In this document: piece by piece, positions 30,418 through 43,018 of the stretch
Layout of the letters: each line of letters starts with the position of its first letter
How positions within the stretch are numbered: position 1 is the stretch's first letter
From: Cryptomeria japonica
Lineage: Eukaryota; Streptophyta; Pinopsida; Cupressales; Cupressaceae
Direction: 5' to 3'
NCBI RefSeq assembly: GCF_030272615.1
Contig: NC_081407.1
Span: forward strand, 151,299,048-151,363,047
DNA length: 64,000 nt
Made by a program: the position numbers and the translations under genes
The notes under the pieces: model-generated
What the model was told of the DNA's origin: nothing
The model's input: the letters and a program-made list of their open reading frames with translations, nothing else
The model's database searches: none

Positions 30418-32760
30418 TGTAGGTGTTGTGCATTTCGCACACACACCCCTATCCCAGACAGGGGGGCCCCGTGCCTTGAGTCTACCTGTTACGAAGAGAG
30501 AAAAGCCGAAAGTATCTCAGGCCAAGTTTTAGGTGTTCAAAGGGCAACCAAAGTGAAGTCGCCGTCCCTTCAGCATTCGCCAATGAAACCCCGAGAAATA
30601 CCTGAGGATGCCTATGTGGTGATTAATAACGCAAAATAAAATAGAGAGAAGGTCGCGCATTTCCAGTTAAATGGCCGAGTTTGCAAGCATAGGAAGGGAG
30701 TCGCTTTTTCTTTTGGCGAAGTAAAAATCACACAAAATCTTCAAGAAACCCGAATTCGCCCATAAACCCGAGTTTTGCAGAAGACGAACAAAAAGATAAA
30801 ATCGTGCAGCTTCTTCAGAAAGCCCGAAAATCATTGAAGAGAGGGGGAAATGTGAATGGAAATCACACAGTGAAGGGGGCGAAATGTCAACCAAAATCGC
30901 TCATTTCTCTTGAAAAACCTCGAGTCTAGTATCGATGAAGGCAAAACGTGAAAGGTAAAGTTGTTTATTTTTTGGCCTGTAAAACCCGAGAAATATCCCA
31001 ACATCCCGTGAAAACCCTAAGTCGCACATTCCTTTCTCAAAGCGCAAAATAGAGAGCCAAGTTTTGCAGAGGGTTAAGACCAAAGTCACATAGTCTCTTA
31101 GAAAATCCCGAGATTTTACCAAGGCCATGATCCAGTTCGGCATTTTTTTATTTTAAAAAGTTTGCAAACCGAAAGTTAAAACCGCCCATTTTAGGCTAAA
31201 TGGCTGAATTTTATATTCTATCATGAGGCGTTTGAACTTCAAAACAAATCACTCAAAGCCTCCAAAAAAGCCGAGTGTTGCAAAGTGTAAAGAAAGACAT
31301 TCAATAGAAAAACGAAAAATCGCCATTTTAATCAAAAATGCCGAGTTAAGTAAACGCTCTCCCATTTTCGTTCAAAGTGCCGAGTTTCAAATTCAAAACG
31401 CAAAGTCTCACATTTTGGGCTAAAAGCCCGATTTTCCATAACCAAGGGATGAAGCACAAGTTCGCTCATTTAATAAAAATATTGTCGAGTTTTATGGCTA
31501 AAAGGGCGTCTAAAATAAAGTCTTTCATTTCAAGTGAAAATCGCACATTCTTCCCAAAATGGCCAAATTTCATCTAACAAAAGAAAAAATAAAAAGTTCG
31601 GTGCCTTTTGGAAGTTCGCAACTAATGAAGCCGAAATCACTAGCAAAGGGGTAAAGGAAATTCGACATTCTTATCAATTTTGTAAGACATAGTAAAATTA
31701 GCCATTTCAACCTACAATCGTGAATGTCGTCAAGAAAGAGGCGTTATAAACCAAACTCAGCTATTTTGCTAAAATCGCAAAAAACAAAGTTGCACATTTC
31801 AATTAAACGCCGAGTCAAAGAAAGCCAAATCATTTAATCCAAGGGCCAGGTTTGCTTCAATAACGGACATTTAAAGTTAAATTTAACATTTGCTAATTTT
31901 TTTTATTTTTTTCAAAATGATTGATTTAGGTCAAAATTGATTGTTTGTAGATCGACGGTGTTGGAAAATGAGCTAGGGCAGCAACCTGAAGCGCAAAGTG
32001 AAGACTGGATCGCGATCGACATAGAGAGGCAAAAATATCGTGCATAGTATCCAGATGACAGTCCCAAGTGCTACCAATGAACAACGCACCACCGAGTGTA
32101 AAACAAAGCATGGAGAAACGCACCACCATGGAGCGACAAGTTGAAGCCCCCAGCAAGACTGAAGACAAAGAACACTCAGAATGCTACAAAATATGCATTC
32201 TCAGAAATACACAACTAGAATTAATTCCAAAAAGTCAATTTGCAAAACTAAATTGTTTAATGTAAAGGACTGCCTGTGGGCCCCTCCTAATGTATTTAAC
32301 ATGAGGGGACACAGGTCAGTTATTTCCAACTACCGGATTGACCTAAATTGATGCCAAACAATTGTAGGTAGTTGAGAATGTGGTTGGGAGGACAACTGAA
32401 GAGTTAATAAGCATGGGTTAAAGCTGCCAAGTTCTAGAAGGCAGATCAGGGCCCTTGGATGCAGTCAATCCTGGCCTCTGGTTCAATTTATAAAATCTAT
32501 AAAGGAGATGATGCCTCTCATTGTAAAGAGTTAGAATTAGTTAGATTTATAGGAGTTAGAATAGTTAGATGCAATTTGCTGATTTAAAATAGAGTAGAAC
32601 TGCAGCAGAAATTGTTGTAGTAGCAGTTAAAATCAAAATATGAACATTGATTTGGTGTTTGTTATTTTGGTTTTATTCTGTTTGCATGGTTTCCTTCCAA
32701 CTAGTTAAAAGTAGAGGTCAATGATTTCAATGGCAAAATGTGGGGGGTATTTGATGCATT
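30418..32760 (+). mobile_element. LTR-like block (right end uncertain)
   Basis: Starts TGTAGGTGTTGTGCATTTCG, a TG-start LTR-like palindromic opening. The downstream part has a TATAAA-like box, a CTCTCATTGTAAAG segment near 32510-32540, and a G-run (TGTGGGGGG) near 32740. No matching LTR or target duplication (the left flank is TACCT) was found, so the right boundary is only a guess. Confidence 0.4.
30640..31860 (+). repeat. Degenerate CCGAGTTT / CGCACATTTT array
   Basis: About eleven CCGAG-type and about twelve CGCACATT-type motifs alternate at irregular 40-120 bp spacing, embedded in A-rich spacers. It resembles an ancient tandem repeat worn down by mutation. No ORF crosses it. Confidence 0.6.
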
Positions 32761-34545
32761 TCCGGTTCATACCATTGGGGGCTTGTTGATTGTAGGTCAT
32801 CGTGCATGGTTAGTCTGAACCTTACTTGTGCTTAGTTCAATCGTATGTATTCATTTTAGGCTGCGATAGAGTTGGGCGCCTAAATGAGTATCTCCGATCT
32901 GAAAATCCTTCATCTCTTTGGTACTTGCACCGTTCTTGTCGAGTTGTGAGGGTGTCTCTGGTGAAACAAGAATCGGTTTATGGAAATCTATCTACTCGTA
33001 GCACTAGTCGTTCCTATCATTGCACTTAGGATCCCTAAATCCTTCCCTTTTGCTTTTATTTTCCATAGTCTGAGAATCGCAGCATCTTGGATGCAGACCA
33101 GCTTGTTGTAAACGTAAGTCCCCTTTGTTTCCAGCAAAACACATCAACCACTAAACTATCCGCAGTCATGAACTGACATTTGGAACCTTGAGGTTGTCCC
33201 CTTTGATCAATTAAAACAGCATTAGGGATTCCTTATACAAGAGAGGCTAGGGTACTCAATAACATTCTATTCTGCGTTGACCGAAGAGAGTTGGGAATCC
33301 AACTTTAGCCACGTCAACAGTAGGTACATGACATAAAAACAAACCAACAACAATGGCAATTTTCCAACAACTTCCATGAATATGCACTGCCATTGTTTGT
33401 TGCTCAGTTTTGTTTATAGCTTTTAAATAAAAAACAACCTAATCATAGAGGTGGAAGAAGATCCACAAAAAGCATTAGATAGATGATAAGATATATGCAG
33501 GGAGTAATCACAGACTAGCAACAAACTGATGAAGACAGCTTACCCATTTCAACTATTTCAGCCTGACAAGTTTTGACATTTCACATCACCATCATGCTGT
33601 GCAAAATTCTGATTTCAAAAGTGGCAACTCGGGAGAATCTTAACTACTACTGTCACGACCACAAAATAGGATAACAATATTCCCAGACCTTTTTTTCAGA
33701 TCTTGACTTAAAAAGTTATGCAATTTCATCTCTCATATCATCTGCTCTTGCACATCTTGACTACAAAGGAGCACAAAGGCCATGGCATGTTTAAGAACTT
33801 TAACACTTAATCAAAAGGGTAATAGTTTCTCTTGCAAGTTACACATAGCTTGGCTCCTGGTGAAGATGCTAAAGTACCATCCAGCCCATAGGGCGTTTGC
33901 CATTAGCCTAACACAGTGTACTAGTGAGCTGGCTCTAAAGATTGCCATGCCCTCTACCTTATTAAACAGGCATTACTTACTGACTGCTAGTCAAAGGCAT
34001 TCAGACATGAAATAGATTTTAATTCAGAATCTAATGCACCACCCTTAGAAACCATCCATGATACAAGATATGACAAGGATCTTCGTTTTGTATAAGATAG
34101 CAGCAATCAAGGTACCTCTCACATTTTCTGGTGTATATATTGAGGTCTCATGGCCATTTATTCACTATCTAAGAGCACCAACTTAAATGTGATCCTTTAC
34201 CATTAGTCAATTAGCAATACCTTCTAATATTTTATCCATCCTCACAAATAAAAAATAACAGAAACGCATGGCTCAGCCATCAACCAATTACTATTTCAAA
34301 ATGGCACAAAGATGGCTCATAGCCTTACACTGGAATGAAACCAAATACATAGTTGACATCCATATAACAATTTACCCATCAAAGCACAGGTACTTGCACC
34401 ACTTTGAGATAGAAGGTGTTTGGAAATAAAAGATACATGGAAAGCTTTTCTTAACAGTTTCTAATGGATATGCAACGTACTATGAAAAACCTTTCCTCAA
34501 GAAGGCAATCTATTGGGCAAAATTAGGAAAGAAAAGACTACAAAC
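32761..34545. other. Intron between exons F and G; nothing recognised
   Basis: Short frames only. The part up to about 33100 may belong to the LTR-like block upstream. Confidence 0.4.
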
Positions 34546-34788
34546 CTGCAATTCTTTATGCTTGTCTTGTGAAGATAATGAGAATATTTTGCAGAGAACT
34601 GAGAGTAATTCACTGGCAAAAGAGGCTATAACTTTTATGTTCTTGGATGCAACTTTCTTTGTGTAATGAGCCTTGGCCCTTTCCTCTGCCAAAATAACTT
34701 CCGAAGCATTGGAAAAATTTAACTTTTCATGGCCATCCTTTGCATCAGTATCTTGCATCAGAACTAGTTTATTCTGCTTGATAAGTAT
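34546..34788 (-). CDS. RRP12: RRP12-like gene, exon F
   Basis: 81 codons in phase 0, acceptor TTTGTGATGCAG / ATACTT and donor TTGCAG / GTTTGT. It reads ILIKQNKLVLMQD, then an Asp/Lys-rich loop, then KVIASFASELLSVLCKIFSL. It joins exon E exactly at the SSLQ-ILIKQNK boundary expected for RRP12-like proteins. Confidence 0.85.
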
Positions 34789-34890
34789 CTGCATCACAAA
34801 CAGCAAAGAAGTATACAGAAGAATATTTAATTCCACACTGTTGCAATACCAAAAAAGAACCAAGACAGAAAAACATAAGACAACTAAAAC

Positions 34891-35082
34891 CTGCAAGCTT
34901 GAAGTAATGATAGAATGCAGTTTTGGCTCCTTCTTTAGCATGTCAATCATGATGTGTGCAAGGGGTACAAAACTTTCAGCTGTATCCATGGGGTAGTTAC
35001 AAAAGGATGGTAAAAGATCCCAAAGGGAATGCATATAAGCCTCGGCCTTTTGTGAAGCAGTCAACTTACCATCTGCAAATAA
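34891..35082 (-). CDS. RRP12: RRP12-like gene, exon E
   Basis: 64 codons in phase 0, acceptor TTATTTCACAG / TTATTT and donor TTGCAG / GTTTTA. It contains the strongly family-typical HSLWDLLPSFCNYPMDTAES and ends HSIITSSLQ. This stretch is the main reason for the RRP12 call. Confidence 0.9.
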
Positions 35083-35177
35083 CTGTGAAATAAGACCTTG
35101 AAGTTTAGGAAAGAGCGTATTTTTGAAAAAGTTACATTGTCAATCTGACTTTAAAAATTGCAAGTAAAATGAAGTAC

Positions 35178-35387
35178 CTTGCTAGACAATTCAGAAAGCT
35201 TTTTTGCCAAGGGAAAAATATGGAACATAAAAAATTGTAAATCAGTTCCAACTATATGTTGCTTCAAAACAGGTAAAAGCCACTCATTGGGTTCCATCAA
35301 ATCTTCGTCTTCAAAATTCAGAGGTAAAATGAGGAGAAATTTATCTGGACCCATAGCGGCAACAGCTGAACCAACACACCTGTGTAA
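35178..35387 (-). CDS. RRP12: RRP12-like gene, exon D
   Basis: 70 codons in phase 0, acceptor TCTTTATAG / TTACAC and donor GCAAG / GTACTT. It reads LHRCVGSAVAAMGPDKFLLI, then LPLNFEDEDLMEPNEWLLPV and LKQHIVGTDLQFF, the conserved NUC173-flanking core of RRP12-like proteins. The introns to exons E and F are only about 100 bp, in contrast to the other introns. Confidence 0.9.
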
Positions 35388-36043
35388 CTATAAAGACCGT
35401 GCAAAAGGAAGATCAGTAAGACAGTAAAGTCCAAAATACAAAATTGAGCAAAATGGAGAAACATAAGCAATTGTACCTATTTTCAGGTATATTACAATAC
35501 CAAACAATTCAGAACGTACACTCAAAAGAGTGAAAAAAGAATAATTTAGTTCATAAATTATTCATTGTGGAACATAAAAAAGCTTATAATCATGAAACGA
35601 TGATTTTCAAATAAGTTGCTTATATAAAAATGTATGAGCCAGGGAGCTCCAAAATAAATGTTCCATAAGGCATTACAATTGCTAAAGGTTTTGCAAATAG
35701 GGTAGCAAGTTAAGTGGGTTTGATTTTAGGGGCAGTTAAGCACACTTGGGCCAGAGTAGTATTGGGATGACAGATCTCCTGGAAAGTCCTAGTGCTTCAC
35801 CCCTATGAGGATCACCGTGCTCATGGCTGATGAGTTCTTGTGAACCATGACTTTAGAAATATGAATGAATTAAGATTGACTCAAAATTACAAAACCAAAT
35901 CCTGATATATCATCCATGAAAAGATAATTTCGAAGAATCTAAAATTCTACTAAGCACTATCTCTATACCATTTTCATACCATATGTGATGCAACTCTATG
36001 GAAGACAACTACTTAGTTTTCCAAAGAATTGTTACATTCTATA
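35388..36043. other. Intron sequence, nothing recognised
   Basis: AT-rich, no domain on either strand. Confidence 0.5.
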
Positions 36044-37630
36044 TGAAAGATGCCGTTTAGGACTATGCTCAAATCTGATTGGTTTGTTGCAAATTTGAAT
36101 CTTTGACCAGCGAGAATTTGTTTGAAGTTTTTGACAATTTTGAGATTTTTATGGTTTTTTGCTTGTTTGATGAGTGATGCAGAATGACAAAATATGCAAA
36201 TTACAAACTGAAATTTGGACTAGAACTAAATTGCAGAATTCTAATTTATTTGCAGCTAACAATAATTTCAAAGAAAAAACAAATACTAACATTCAAAGCC
36301 AAACTAACATACCAGGCGTCCTGAGCTCGCCTAGCAAGGCTTATTTATTAGACTGAATTGCAATAAATGATGCTACAGGTGCATCCAGGACATACTAACA
36401 GCACCAATGTGTTTTATTTGTCTCTAAAAGAATTGCCAAAAACGAATGATGAAGAATTATGCAGACCCAAACTGATTTCCAAAACCTTGTCAGGAGAAGT
36501 CACCAAATTTGACCTCTTTTCCCCAATAAATTGCATATGTAGCTCAAATGAGATATGGATTCTCTGAAATAACCACTAATCTGCCTTAATCCAACCCCAA
36601 TAATGAATTCCCACGCAAAATCTGATTCCAAAACCCTCCTGTTTATTTATTTGATCTCCCAGGCTAGCTAGAATGGTATGGTCTAGCTGGGAAAGTACGG
36701 CTGGCCCAAAATGTGCACAAATATCACTGAAAATGACCAAATAACCGCCCAGATCTGTATTTCAGATTATAAACCTGTTGTAACTGTCATTAAACCTTTG
36801 AATTCTGCCCTTCATGACCAAATATGAGCATTCCAATCAAATCTGTATGTAGAAAAGTGAGAGGGATTTCGTCTTATCACCAAGAAATGGAGGTTTTCAT
36901 CCCCAATTCCACTCTAGAACTCTGCCAAACTTGTTGCAGACCTGTAAAAGATAATATTCTCTCAAAAAATAAACAACCCCATGCCAAAATGATTGTCAAA
37001 TTCACTTTTTATTTCAGCTCTAACACTAATTTCGAATTAGGGTTTCATTTCCCCTTTTATTAATAAAATAACTTTATTTTATTTATACCTTCTTATGAAA
37101 AACGAACCACAAGGGGCCTCCATCATTATTTTAATTTGGCCCCTTCATTTTTATAGTAATATTTGCTAAAACACCTAGATAAGAGGCCAATGAATTATTA
37201 TAACTTATTTCCCCATAAAGTGATTATAATATCACTTTATTATTATTTTATATGAGATTCAGGGCTCAGATTGGAATTTCATTTGAAGTGCTATGATCAC
37301 TACTGACAACTAAACACCTGCAGCCTGACTAGCAATTCCTCCTAAAAAATAGGAACCTCGCTCAAAGTGCCAGAAACTATCCGCGAGGCTCCCGCTCAAC
37401 TCCATGGTCCCCGAATGGTCAACCTGTTAACTGCCAGATCTCCCTAAAAAATAGGAGACCTCCCTAAAAAGTAGGAACTGCCGTCTGAAAGTTCAAAATG
37501 GCTCATAGAGCCCCCGCAAAGCTCTATGCTCCTCAGAATGAGTCCCCTAACCATCTAGTTGACCTACGGAAACTCGAGTGAAAGGTCAAACCTCTGCGAA
37601 TTTCCTGTCGCCTAGAAAGGGGACATTACA
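36044..37630 (-). mobile_element. Solo LTR, TGTRAYGTCCC family, with perfect target duplication
   Basis: Read on the minus strand it starts TGTAATGTCCCCTTTC and ends GGCATCTTTCA. The 5-bp duplication CTATA is present at 36039-36043 and 37631-37635. There is no internal coding and no second LTR, so it is a solo LTR left by recombination. It contains three copies of the TCCTATTTTTTAGGGAGG-like motif near 37340-37470. Confidence 0.85.
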
Positions 37631-37635
37631 CTATA

Positions 37636-37975
37636 TTGCAATTCTTTGGCCAAACACCATGGAGATTTTTCCTTAAATATTTGGCACCTGAAGGAGCATT
37701 AACCTCAAAGGTCAAGGGATCAACACAGTAATTTAATATATTTGATAACAAAAGGCAAGTATATAAGAGCATAACTGTCCCTATCTCTACACTTTCCAAA
37801 TTAAACATCCATGGAAATAATAATTGAGGGAAATGTCCATCACAAAAGATAAGCAAAAAGACAGTTGAAAGAAAAAATGCAGAGTAATTCAGGAACTACC
37901 ATTGAACATATTTGAACAGATTGTCCAATTTGTTACACAAACTGTGCCTGGAGATCAATAAACCACAGCTTGTAG
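37636..37975. other. Intron sequence with an unassigned minus-strand frame
   Basis: A 76-codon minus-strand frame (37626-37856) crosses the LTR border. Exons C and D join in phase without it, so it is not an RRP12-like exon. No family recognised. Confidence 0.4.
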
Positions 37976-38222
37976 GTGCCCATAATACAGGCTTTAAAGT
38001 CACAAGGCATGATCATCTAATTCATCCTTGATTAGTTTCTTGGTCATTACTCTGTACCATAATGAATCATTTCAAAAAAATTGTTGTTTGATATTAATCA
38101 ATATCAATAAATCATGTGCCCATAATACAAGCCTAAAAGTCACAAGGCATAGTCATCTAATTCATCCTTGAATTGTTTCTTAATTCTTGGTCATTACTCT
38201 GTGCCAAAATGAATTATTTAAT
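37976..38222. repeat. Imperfect tandem duplication, ~140-bp offset
   Basis: GTGCCCATAATACARGC...AAAGTCACAAGGCAT...CATCTAATTCATCCTTGA...TTGGTCATTACTCTGT is present at 37976-38080 and 38116-38222. Confidence 0.8.
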
Positions 38223-39712
38223 AAATCACTCCTCAATATGTACAAATGTGGGTATGTGCAATAATGGTGGATAGTGGATACCATGATCCCGAAATCTCAT
38301 CCACTGGATCTCTTGCTAAATCAATGGATGCAGATTGACCTTCCTTTTTAAGCTGAACTTCATATATGAGGATCCCACTGATTTAGAAAGGGGGTTTTAT
38401 GATGAAGAATTGCCACCTCTTGGCATTTTTCTAAAAAGATTAGTCCTGGATCTCTTGCTGGTGTGGAGAAAAACCCCATGGGCATTTGATACTAGTACTG
38501 GGTTTCCCACACCTCCCTCTTGCCCTCAAGTGGAAGAAAACCTTTCCCATCCACGAATTTCTTCTTGCAATTAAGCGTACTCTCTAGCTATCCAATGTTT
38601 ACCTTGGAGTCTAAAAGATCTTCTTATCACCTTTTCCAATGCAAAATAAGTTATGGTTCTCCATTATTTGTGGTTTGTGTTCTTGTGCATTCTGACTTTC
38701 TTTTAAAAGTTTCCCATTTTCTATTCTGGTGCATTTATGCATCTCTAACCCTTACCTCTCTCTATGCCTTTTCCCTTTGAATGTTAGTGTAGAGTAGCAT
38801 TAGAATGGACTGACCAACCTTCTCCAGAGGTCACTCGAGTGGTGAAGCTGGTCCAAGGTTCCCATTGTCATGGGCCATGTTTGGAAGTTTGATGGTCAGT
38901 AAAAGTTTTGGGTGACCCTTGTCAGCTTTGTCTTAAGCTATGATAAAGGAAAAGATGAAATAGTTTTCTTCTCAAACAGATAGTTTAAGAATACTAGAAG
39001 CTTGTCCCCACTGTAAGGAATATGGAATTTTTTATAAATTAAAGTTTTCAGCTGTGATTGTTGCATCCTGAAACCCTTCTTAAGCATGGATTCTACATCA
39101 AAAGGCATTTAGCTGTCATTTTATGGTTGATTACCAATGATAGAGTCTATCAAAAACTGAAATTTATAGCAATGTTTGCCTTGGGATGGTAGCATGAACT
39201 TATTTTCATGCCATTACAAAATGAACAAAGTTTTTGGTTGTTTTTGCAAGCCTTCAGCAGTATGGAATTGTAGAATAAACTTTTAAATCATCACTAACAG
39301 ACAGAAAAGGTGCTGCCACCTATAGCTCCCAAGGTCTCAGGAATGTGAACCTCTACTAGAATGTCCTCACAACCATCTGCTCGTGCAAAAGCCTGCTCAT
39401 TATTTCAAATATAAAGCCAATGGCAGCAAAACAGCCATGTTAGATAAAACCCCTTGAGCATTTGGAACAAGAGGTGACTTGGTTAGGTGTTAAAAGCTTT
39501 GCCTTGTTTCTCAACAATGGCAACAAGAGTTAAGAAATGATCATAAGACTTATAAATGGTTGTCCCTTTAATCAGAGTTGCTAACAATGGTAATGTTTAT
39601 TTACTGATGTAATAAAAGTTACATTATGTGAAGTCATTAAAATATAATTAAGGTTTGACATTTAACTATCAATATAAATGCAATTTGCTTGGTTTATATC
39701 CTGTTCTCCCCA
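38223..39712. other. Intron sequence, no gene recognised
   Basis: A plus-strand frame at 38335-38574 has a reading that looks partly protein-like (YEDPTDLERGFYDEELPP), but I recognise no family; it may be retroelement debris. Confidence 0.4.
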
Positions 39713-40610
39713 TCCATAACCTTGTCTCTGCCCTTTCTGCTCTCTTCCTTCCTTCTCTTCACTCCCTCCTTCCTATTGCCCTCGTTCCTGATCCCCTTCC
39801 TTTGGTCTCTCCCATTGTCTTCCTCCATCCCTTCCACTCCCACTCCCCCTCCCCCTCTCTTTGTCTTCCTCACTCATCCTCTCCCTCACCCCCTCACCTA
39901 CCCTCCCCCTTCCTACTCAATCATATTCCCTAACTCCCACACCCCCTCACCTACCCTCCTCCTTCCTGCTCACTCACACTCTTCTTACTTCCTCACCCAC
40001 CTTCATCCCCTCTCTCCCTCCTCACCCACTCTCTCTCCCTCCTATGCCCCCTCTCAATCACTTGCTCCCTTTCACTCCTATCTTCTCCCTAACCTTCCCT
40101 CTCCCTTCGTGCTCACTCATCCTCCTCTTACTTCCTCACCAATCTTCATCCTCTCTCACAATTACCCAATCTGCCCTTTTTGCTCTCTCCCTTCCTCCCC
40201 CTCAACCCCCCCTCCTTCCTATTGCCCTCCTTTTTCTCTCTCGCACTGTACCATCCTCCATCCCTCCTGCTACCCCTCTTTCTCTTCCTCACTCACCCTC
40301 TCCCTAAGCCCCCTCACATACCCTCCCCCTTCCTGCTCACTAAGAGTCCTCTTACTCCCTCACCTCCTTAACAGTCCTCTTTCCAGCTCGCTCACATTCA
40401 CCTCCTCTCTCCCTCCTCACCCACTCCCTCTCCCTCCTACAGCCCCTCTCTTTGACTTCCTCACCTTCACTCCTATCTCAGCCCTCACCTACCCTTTCTC
40501 TTCCTGCTCAATCATCCTCTTTTTACTCCCTCACACACCTTCACCCACTCTCTCACTCCTCACCCACTCCCTCTCTCTTCCCTTTGCTCCCCCTCATAAC
40601 TGTAATGCTT
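39713..40610 (+). repeat. 0.9-kb C/T-only-biased minisatellite
   Basis: The plus strand is overwhelmingly pyrimidine. Units such as CCCTCACCTACCCTCCCCC and CTTCCTGCTCACTCA recur irregularly six or more times. Open frames across it (up to 311 codons of Pro/Ser/Leu/Thr) are a by-product of the missing purines, not a gene. The complement is a long purine run. Confidence 0.9.
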
Positions 40611-41032
40611 ATTTCATGATGTAATAGAATATGCCTGGATTTCAACTTAGATGCATTACAACAAAATCCATAAATTTATCCTTACAACATGGATACCTAA
40701 GTACAAGTCCACTTAAATAAACTAAAAAAGTTCTTGAAATCAGTTTCGCATAAATAAAACAAATTAGAAATTAATTATTGAAAAAATGTAGTATGCCTCA
40801 ACTGCCCCTAAGAAATATTGCACCATGTTTGCAAATTGTTGGTAATCAAATAGATACCCTTAAAATATAATGGTATAATGGTGAAAAATGCATCAAAAGA
40901 AAATCTTAATAGAAGAATTCTGATAGAACAACAAACAAAATGGCTAATATCGATGAGATAATTAAGTTTGGTAGTCAGAACTCAGTGTATCTAATTGAAA
41001 ATGCTCAAATATCGATCAGAAATTTCTCTTAC

Positions 41033-41124
41033 CTTTTCGTGGGATTGAACTGATATGGATGAAAGCTTTTGCAAGTTAGAAAGCCTCTTAAGAGAACCTT
41101 CCATTAAAACGGAGGAGGATTCAC
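41033..41124 (-). CDS. RRP12: RRP12-like gene, exon C
   Basis: 92 bp, acceptor CTGGATTGTAG / GTGAAT and donor GAAAAG / GTAAGA. With the 1 nt left by exon B it makes exactly 31 codons (GESSSVLMEGSLKRLSNLQK ...) and ends in phase 0, matching exon D. It is short and would be missed by ORF length, but both borders and phase fit. Confidence 0.85.
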
Positions 41125-42884
41125 CTACAATCCAGTAGTTAGTGTCAGATGCTACAAGTAACAAAGCAATTCATAGATCTATGCCAACTCTTCATTAAAT
41201 ATAGCTTTTCCTGTAGACAAACTAACCATCATTATGTCGTCGTATCACCCAAAAGTCAAGTGTGCTTTAATAAAACCTTTGTGACATTCCAGTAACGTAC
41301 ATAGGAAAACAATGAAAAAATATATGAACTCCAGCTATGCAAGTCAAAATATCACCCCTCATACAGCTAGTATAGATATCTTAAATACATCTATCAAAAA
41401 AATGCTGAAGCTATTTTATTTACTTAAAAGTAATTTTATTTTATTTTACTTTACAACTATTTTATTTACTACATACATGGAGACATAAATTTTATGTGCT
41501 GTTTATTTTGGAAATATAATGTTTATTATTATTTTGACGTGTAAATGGCTGTCAAAAGTAAGGTAGAAAGTACGAGGTTTTGTTAACACACTCACACCAT
41601 TATACTCCACCTCTTGCTGCCATTGTAGAATGCCTCTCACCATTAAGTAAGTAAAAAGAAATGGCAGTTAAGCCATTTTCTAGTATTTTCTTCAAGTATG
41701 TACATTTGCCCATCATATTCAAAACAAACTTCAATTTTCAAGACTAACTATATATCACAAGACATGCAGACGTGGTAGAATTGTTACAATAAGCAATTCT
41801 CCTTCACATCATACATAGCTTAAATGCCCAAACTTATAATTCAAGGTCATGACAAAACCTTAATAATAACTCTCGTAATACATCAAAGGTTTGTAATGCA
41901 TTTCAAATAGTTCTATATACATCATCAGTATCAAATAAAACCTGGTTATAAGGTATGGTTAGAAGCTAAAGGCTTTACATAAAAAGGCATTTACTTTGAC
42001 TAGAGGTTTATACGCTGGTATCAACTAATCCCAATCTAATAGATGAGTTAGGTCGGTAGTCATCAGATATGATATGGGCTCTGGTGTGTCTATATTCCCC
42101 AGCTGAGATGGAGAAGGCAGAGCCCACTCAAAGAAAAGATAGAAAATAGTATTGGCAATAGACTCCCTCACTCAGAAACTGGAACAACTAAGAGTTAGTT
42201 CAGCATCTGTTCGCTGAGCTTAGACTTCTCTTTCTCCCGTTCTTAAACTGAAAAGCCCACCAACTCCAGCAATAGATATAAGCTTTTTTAGACACATCAG
42301 CTCAACCTACGAAGCATATACCTGGACATCAAATAAGTCCTTTTGAACTATCTTTGGGCAAAGAAACATAACAGTAAAAAAAGTACATTACCATCTTGTA
42401 TGTAAGATGGAAAGACATTATATGATCTCAACCGGACTCCTACATCCCAGTATACAAAAAATAATCACCACTACAAAGCCAAGGATTTTAGAAGATTTCC
42501 ATCTGATACAGAAAGAAGTTTGTTGTTGACAAAGTGTTTGTATACTCATGTAGTGATGATGGCTTATCATTATAGGAAATAACATAAGGATGATTGAAGA
42601 ATAAGCTATTAAGCATTGATATATTAGCATTTGATATGATGAAGCAGCAACAGCCCTTTCAAAATCTCTGGCTAACCTCTTAATTAAAAGCTCCAAGCCT
42701 GAAATGTAATCTACTGTCTGAGAATCTTTTTCTAAAGTCCCCTTGATCTTTGGCCCTAAAAACATCGCTTTAGAAAAGCTACAATAAATCTGAGACCAAT
42801 ATCAAAGTGTTTGACAAATATGTGACCGATCATAAAAGCGCTATAATTATTTAGATGAGAATGGTCCCCTGATCATACAAGAGG
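41125..42884. other. Intron B-C, left part; one unexplained minus-strand frame
   Basis: A minus-strand frame at 42418-42765 reads KGTLEKDSQTVDYISGLELL, then IKRLARDFERAVAASS, which looks like a real helical protein fragment. Exons B and C join in phase without it and I recognise no family. It could be a captured gene fragment or chance. Confidence 0.4.
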
Positions 42885-43018
42885 AGAAGAATGCGAGAAC
42901 CAAGAAGATGGAGAAACAAAATAAATAATATTTTGATGAGACCTACAATAGCTTCCATGCTTGAGAAGCTTGACTGGAGCCCTTCACCAAGGCCATCTAC
43001 CATGCGGCGGGCTAGATT
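42885..43018. repeat. Left half of a duplicated unit, split by a solo LTR
   Basis: Similar to 46845-46960 (AAATAAATAA..TT..TGATGAGACC, then CAAGGCCAT and GCTAGAT). The second half of this copy resumes at 46500. Confidence 0.7.

Noticed and set aside
37626-37856. An extra RRP12-like exon
   Set aside because: Exons C and D join in phase without it and the frame crosses the solo-LTR border.
39689-40624. 311-codon Pro/Ser/Leu-rich ORF
   Set aside because: It exists only because the pyrimidine tract has almost no purines and thus no stops; other frames are open over the same stretch.
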